Of a stretch of 7,825 bases of DNA, positions 6,142-7,825 are shown one piece after another. The notes beneath the pieces were generated by a model, which was not told the DNA's origin, made no database searches, and saw only the letters and a list, made by a program, of their open reading frames with translations. Location: assembly GCA_022707665.1 (NCBI GenBank), contig JAKJAE010000115.1:1-7825 (forward strand), read 5' to 3'. This DNA is from Chloroflexota bacterium. GTDB lineage: Bacteria > Chloroflexota > Anaerolineae > B4-G1 > SLSP01. Both the position numbers and the translations under genes were made by a program. Numbering within the stretch: position 1 is the first letter of the stretch; every line of letters begins with the position of its first letter.

Positions 6142-7703
6142 CAATGTGCGATATGAACGGGATCCGAGGGGTCACCGCTCCGATCCCAGAAGTCTACGGC
6201 ACGAACAGAGTATACGCTACAAGCAGGATCGATGGTATGCACAAAGGCCGTATCAAGTTGGTCGACGGTGTTCACACGTCGGTACGGCCCTCCGGGATCG
6301 GCGGCGGCAAGAACCTCGTAGGTACGGAGTGCTCGTGAATCATCCCCGGCCCACGTCAGGAGAACCTCCGGGTGACCGTTGCGACCCTCATAGGTTGTGG
6401 CCCGCAAGCGCGTCACTTTCTCGGGGGGCGTCCCGGGATCCGCGGTGAGGAGCACCAGAGTCACGCTAGGCAGGGTTACAGTGAGGTCGAGAGCACAGAT
6501 GCCCTGATCGATCGTGATTTCACGCGGCTTAGAGATCGCGCGGAGCTCCTGATTCCGGCGCATCGCCTCGATCTGGTCATCGGTTGGGTGATCAGGTGCT
6601 CCCAGGCCTTCCCAGGTTCTGAAGACGTCACCGTCTGTCTCATCGATCCTGTAGAGACAGAGCATTGCCCGGTCGAACGGCAGATCCTTCATGGTGAGAG
6701 CGACGGTGCGCTGACCACCGGCGTTGATTCTGTCGGCGCTGTTGTAGACAAGGACCGCGACCTGTGACTGGCCACGGCGAGAGGCAATGACTCCCAAGGG
6801 CTGCGATACGTCGTCCACGCCCTCGACGCGACAGTGCTCGTTACCCAGCAATGAGAGAAGTGTCATCAGGTTGAGTATTGGCTTCTTGATCAGGGCGAAA
6901 GCCCGCCGTTCGATGTTCTCGTCGCGTCGTGGGGCGTCGCGATGCCCATCCGCCTGACCATGGTCGATGACACGGGCCTCGCGTTCTACAATCCCCATCG
7001 AGTTAGGCGTTAAGTCCTCTTGATGTTCACGAACACCCTTCTCGTGGATGGAGATGAATGCCGGAAGGGTTGCTGGCTTTCCCGTGAGGACGTTTGTGCC
7101 GGTATCGCAATGCTGAAGGAAAGCCTTGAGTGTTGCGGACACGTTCTGACACGTTCCAGGGCCGCCCAACCTCAACTCCGGGTCGACGCGATGCAGCCCG
7201 TCCGCGCACGCATCGTAGTACGCACAGAATGCAGCATCGCCTTGGGTCCAGAAGCCAATGTCGGGTTCATTCCAGGTCTCGAAGAGCCAACTCCGGACCT
7301 CGTTCTGGCCATACAGATCGATGACGTGTTCGGCTAGCGCCTGTACGAGATCTCGCCACGCGCGTGCTTGCATCAGGTCCGTATAGTCGGTGAAATACCC
7401 GTTGACGTTCCCCATCAGTTCGAAGATAGGGCGAAGCCCGTTGTCGATCAGAACACTGAGCACGCTGTCCAGCTTGTCCCAATGATAACAAGGCGCAGCC
7501 GTGCCAAGACCGTCGGCGGTGACCAGCTCCAGGAGGTAGTGAACCCGGGCCCACGTGATGCCTCCGTGGGGGACGGCGCCTACGTAGGCCATCGCTTGCC
7601 TCATATCTGCATCAAGAAGCAGGTTGGCTGGGGTGAACCCTGTGCTCTGCCAGAAGTGCTGGAGAGGTCCAAGGCTCCGACTGAAGTCAACGGTCATCTC
7701 CAT
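6141..7703 (-). CDS. GH39 protein resembling alpha-L-iduronidase, with missing nucleophile region
   Basis: From ATG at 7703 the protein has 520 residues. It tracks mammalian alpha-L-iduronidase (IDUA) along most of its length: MAYVGAVPHGGI (38-49), HYLLELVT (55-62), IFELMG (93-98), FETWNEPD (141-148) with acid/base Glu146, YYDACADGL (162-170), LGGPG (179-183) and FISIHEKG (216-223). The C terminus is an FnIII-like domain (about 426-515) with VTRLRA and VRAVDFWDR, as in IDUA. After ARVIDH (243-248) the IDUA nucleophile motif (NDEADPLVGW in the human protein) is absent. About 19 unrelated-looking residues lead to ALIKKPILNLMTLL (270-283), which matches IDUA again. Some 70-90 residues are therefore missing in frame. 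No signal peptide is seen. Activity is doubtful as read. AGGGAG 9 nt upstream supports this start; GTG at 7727 is the longer alternative. Confidence 0.85.
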   Translation of the reverse strand: MEMTVDFSRSLGPLQHFWQSTGFTPANLLLDADMRQAMAYVGAVPHGGITWARVHYLLELVTADGLGTAAPCYHWDKLDSVLSVLIDNGLRPIFELMGNVNGYFTDYTDLMQARAWRDLVQALAEHVIDLYGQNEVRSWLFETWNEPDIGFWTQGDAAFCAYYDACADGLHRVDPELRLGGPGTCQNVSATLKAFLQHCDTGTNVLTGKPATLPAFISIHEKGVREHQEDLTPNSMGIVEREARVIDHGQADGHRDAPRRDENIERRAFALIKKPILNLMTLLSLLGNEHCRVEGVDDVSQPLGVIASRRGQSQVAVLVYNSADRINAGGQRTVALTMKDLPFDRAMLCLYRIDETDGDVFRTWEGLGAPDHPTDDQIEAMRRNQELRAISKPREITIDQGICALDLTVTLPSVTLVLLTADPGTPPEKVTRLRATTYEGRNGHPEVLLTWAGDDSRALRTYEVLAAADPGGPYRRVNTVDQLDTAFVHTIDPACSVYSVRAVDFWDRSGDPSDPVHIAH

Positions 7704-7712
7704 ATCATACTT

Positions 7713-7718
7713 CTCCCT
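7713..7718 (-). promoter_or_regulatory. Ribosome binding site for the GH39 gene
   Basis: AGGGAG lies 9 nt before ATG at 7703. The GTG at 7727 would place this site inside the gene and has no good site of its own, so 7703 is preferred. Confidence 0.55.
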
Positions 7719-7721
7719 ATG

Positions 7722-7733
7722 TGGCACTTGCCA
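7722..7733. repeat. Short inverted repeat in the GH39 leader
   Basis: TGGCA-CT-TGCCA is a perfect inverted repeat just upstream of the GH39 ribosome site. Its arms share TGGCA/TGCCA with the repeat upstream of the FAH gene, but the spacing between arms is 2 nt here and 6 nt there, so the same dimer is not expected to bind both in the same way. Confidence 0.25.
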
Positions 7734-7825
7734 TCGGCGACTGAATAGGGGTGCATTTCAGGATGGGGGTAGACACGCTGCTCCCTCAGCCCCGGACGCA
7801 CGATCACGGCCTTTGCGCAGCATCT

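Larger units (their letters stand above)
7704..7825 (-). other. Leader of the GH39 operon and unresolved window edge
   Basis: Apart from the ribosome site and short inverted repeat, two minus-strand frames are open from the window edge: one stops at 7758 and one at 7694, overlapping the GH39 start. Neither tail is recognisable. No convincing promoter is visible, so the operon promoter or an upstream gene's end is probably outside or only partly inside the window. Confidence 0.3.

Noticed and set aside
6131..6175. Upstream GTG start for the GH172 protein
   Set aside because: It overlaps the GH39 gene by 35 nt and lacks a good ribosome site, whereas ATG 6130 has AAGGAG 5 nt upstream.
7694..7825. 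Minus-strand frame open from the right edge as the end of an upstream gene
   Set aside because: The 43 visible residues match nothing I recognise, and a second frame (stop at 7758) is equally possible, so no gene is called.

Overview
The window is GC-rich bacterial DNA with tightly packed genes, most on the minus strand and most with good Shine-Dalgarno sequences. Gene content fits a free-living heterotroph that scavenges complex carbohydrate: an iduronidase-type GH39 protein, a DUF2961/GH172 protein, a DUF5060-type glycosidase, a sugar-acid FAH-family hydrolase and a DUF1294 membrane protein. A Chloroflexota-like or similar GC-rich host is my guess from the gene mix, at low confidence. There are no mobile elements, tRNA, rRNA or CRISPR repeats.

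Layout. Positions 1-957, minus strand: a nitroreductase-family flavoprotein followed 10 nt later by a class I SAM-dependent methyltransferase that runs off the left edge. Positions 958-1109 form a divergent promoter region with a recognisable sigma70-type promoter in each direction. The plus-strand promoter is so close to its gene that the DUF1294 mRNA looks leaderless. Positions 1110-1529, plus: DUF1294 membrane protein, ending 3 nt from the convergent glycosidase gene. Positions 1533-3883, minus: a two-gene unit of an FAH-family hydrolase and then a DUF5060/DUF4038-like glycoside hydrolase. Positions 3884-4060 are non-coding and carry a perfect inverted repeat (possible operator) and a long GC-rich hairpin. 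Positions 4061-7703, minus: a tight operon of an IDUA-like GH39 protein, a GH172 protein and an NAD-dependent sugar epimerase/dehydratase, with gaps of 10 and 15 nt. Positions 7704-7825 are leader and the unresolved edge.

How the genes may work together. None of the three glycosidase-like proteins has a visible signal peptide. They would therefore cut imported oligosaccharides in the cytoplasm. The released sugar (uronic acid, furanose or deoxy sugar) could be oxidised or epimerised by the SDR enzyme, and a later keto-acid intermediate cut by the FAH-family enzyme. This is inference from gene order and family.

Two lesions stand out. The DUF5060-type glycosidase has lost one G in a short G run near its N terminus, so its natural start lies in a different frame from the rest of the protein. 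The GH39 protein keeps the acid/base half of the barrel and the C-terminal FnIII domain, but about 70-90 residues that should carry the nucleophile region are missing or scrambled, without loss of frame. Either the locus is decaying or divergent, or the assembly is faulty at these two points.
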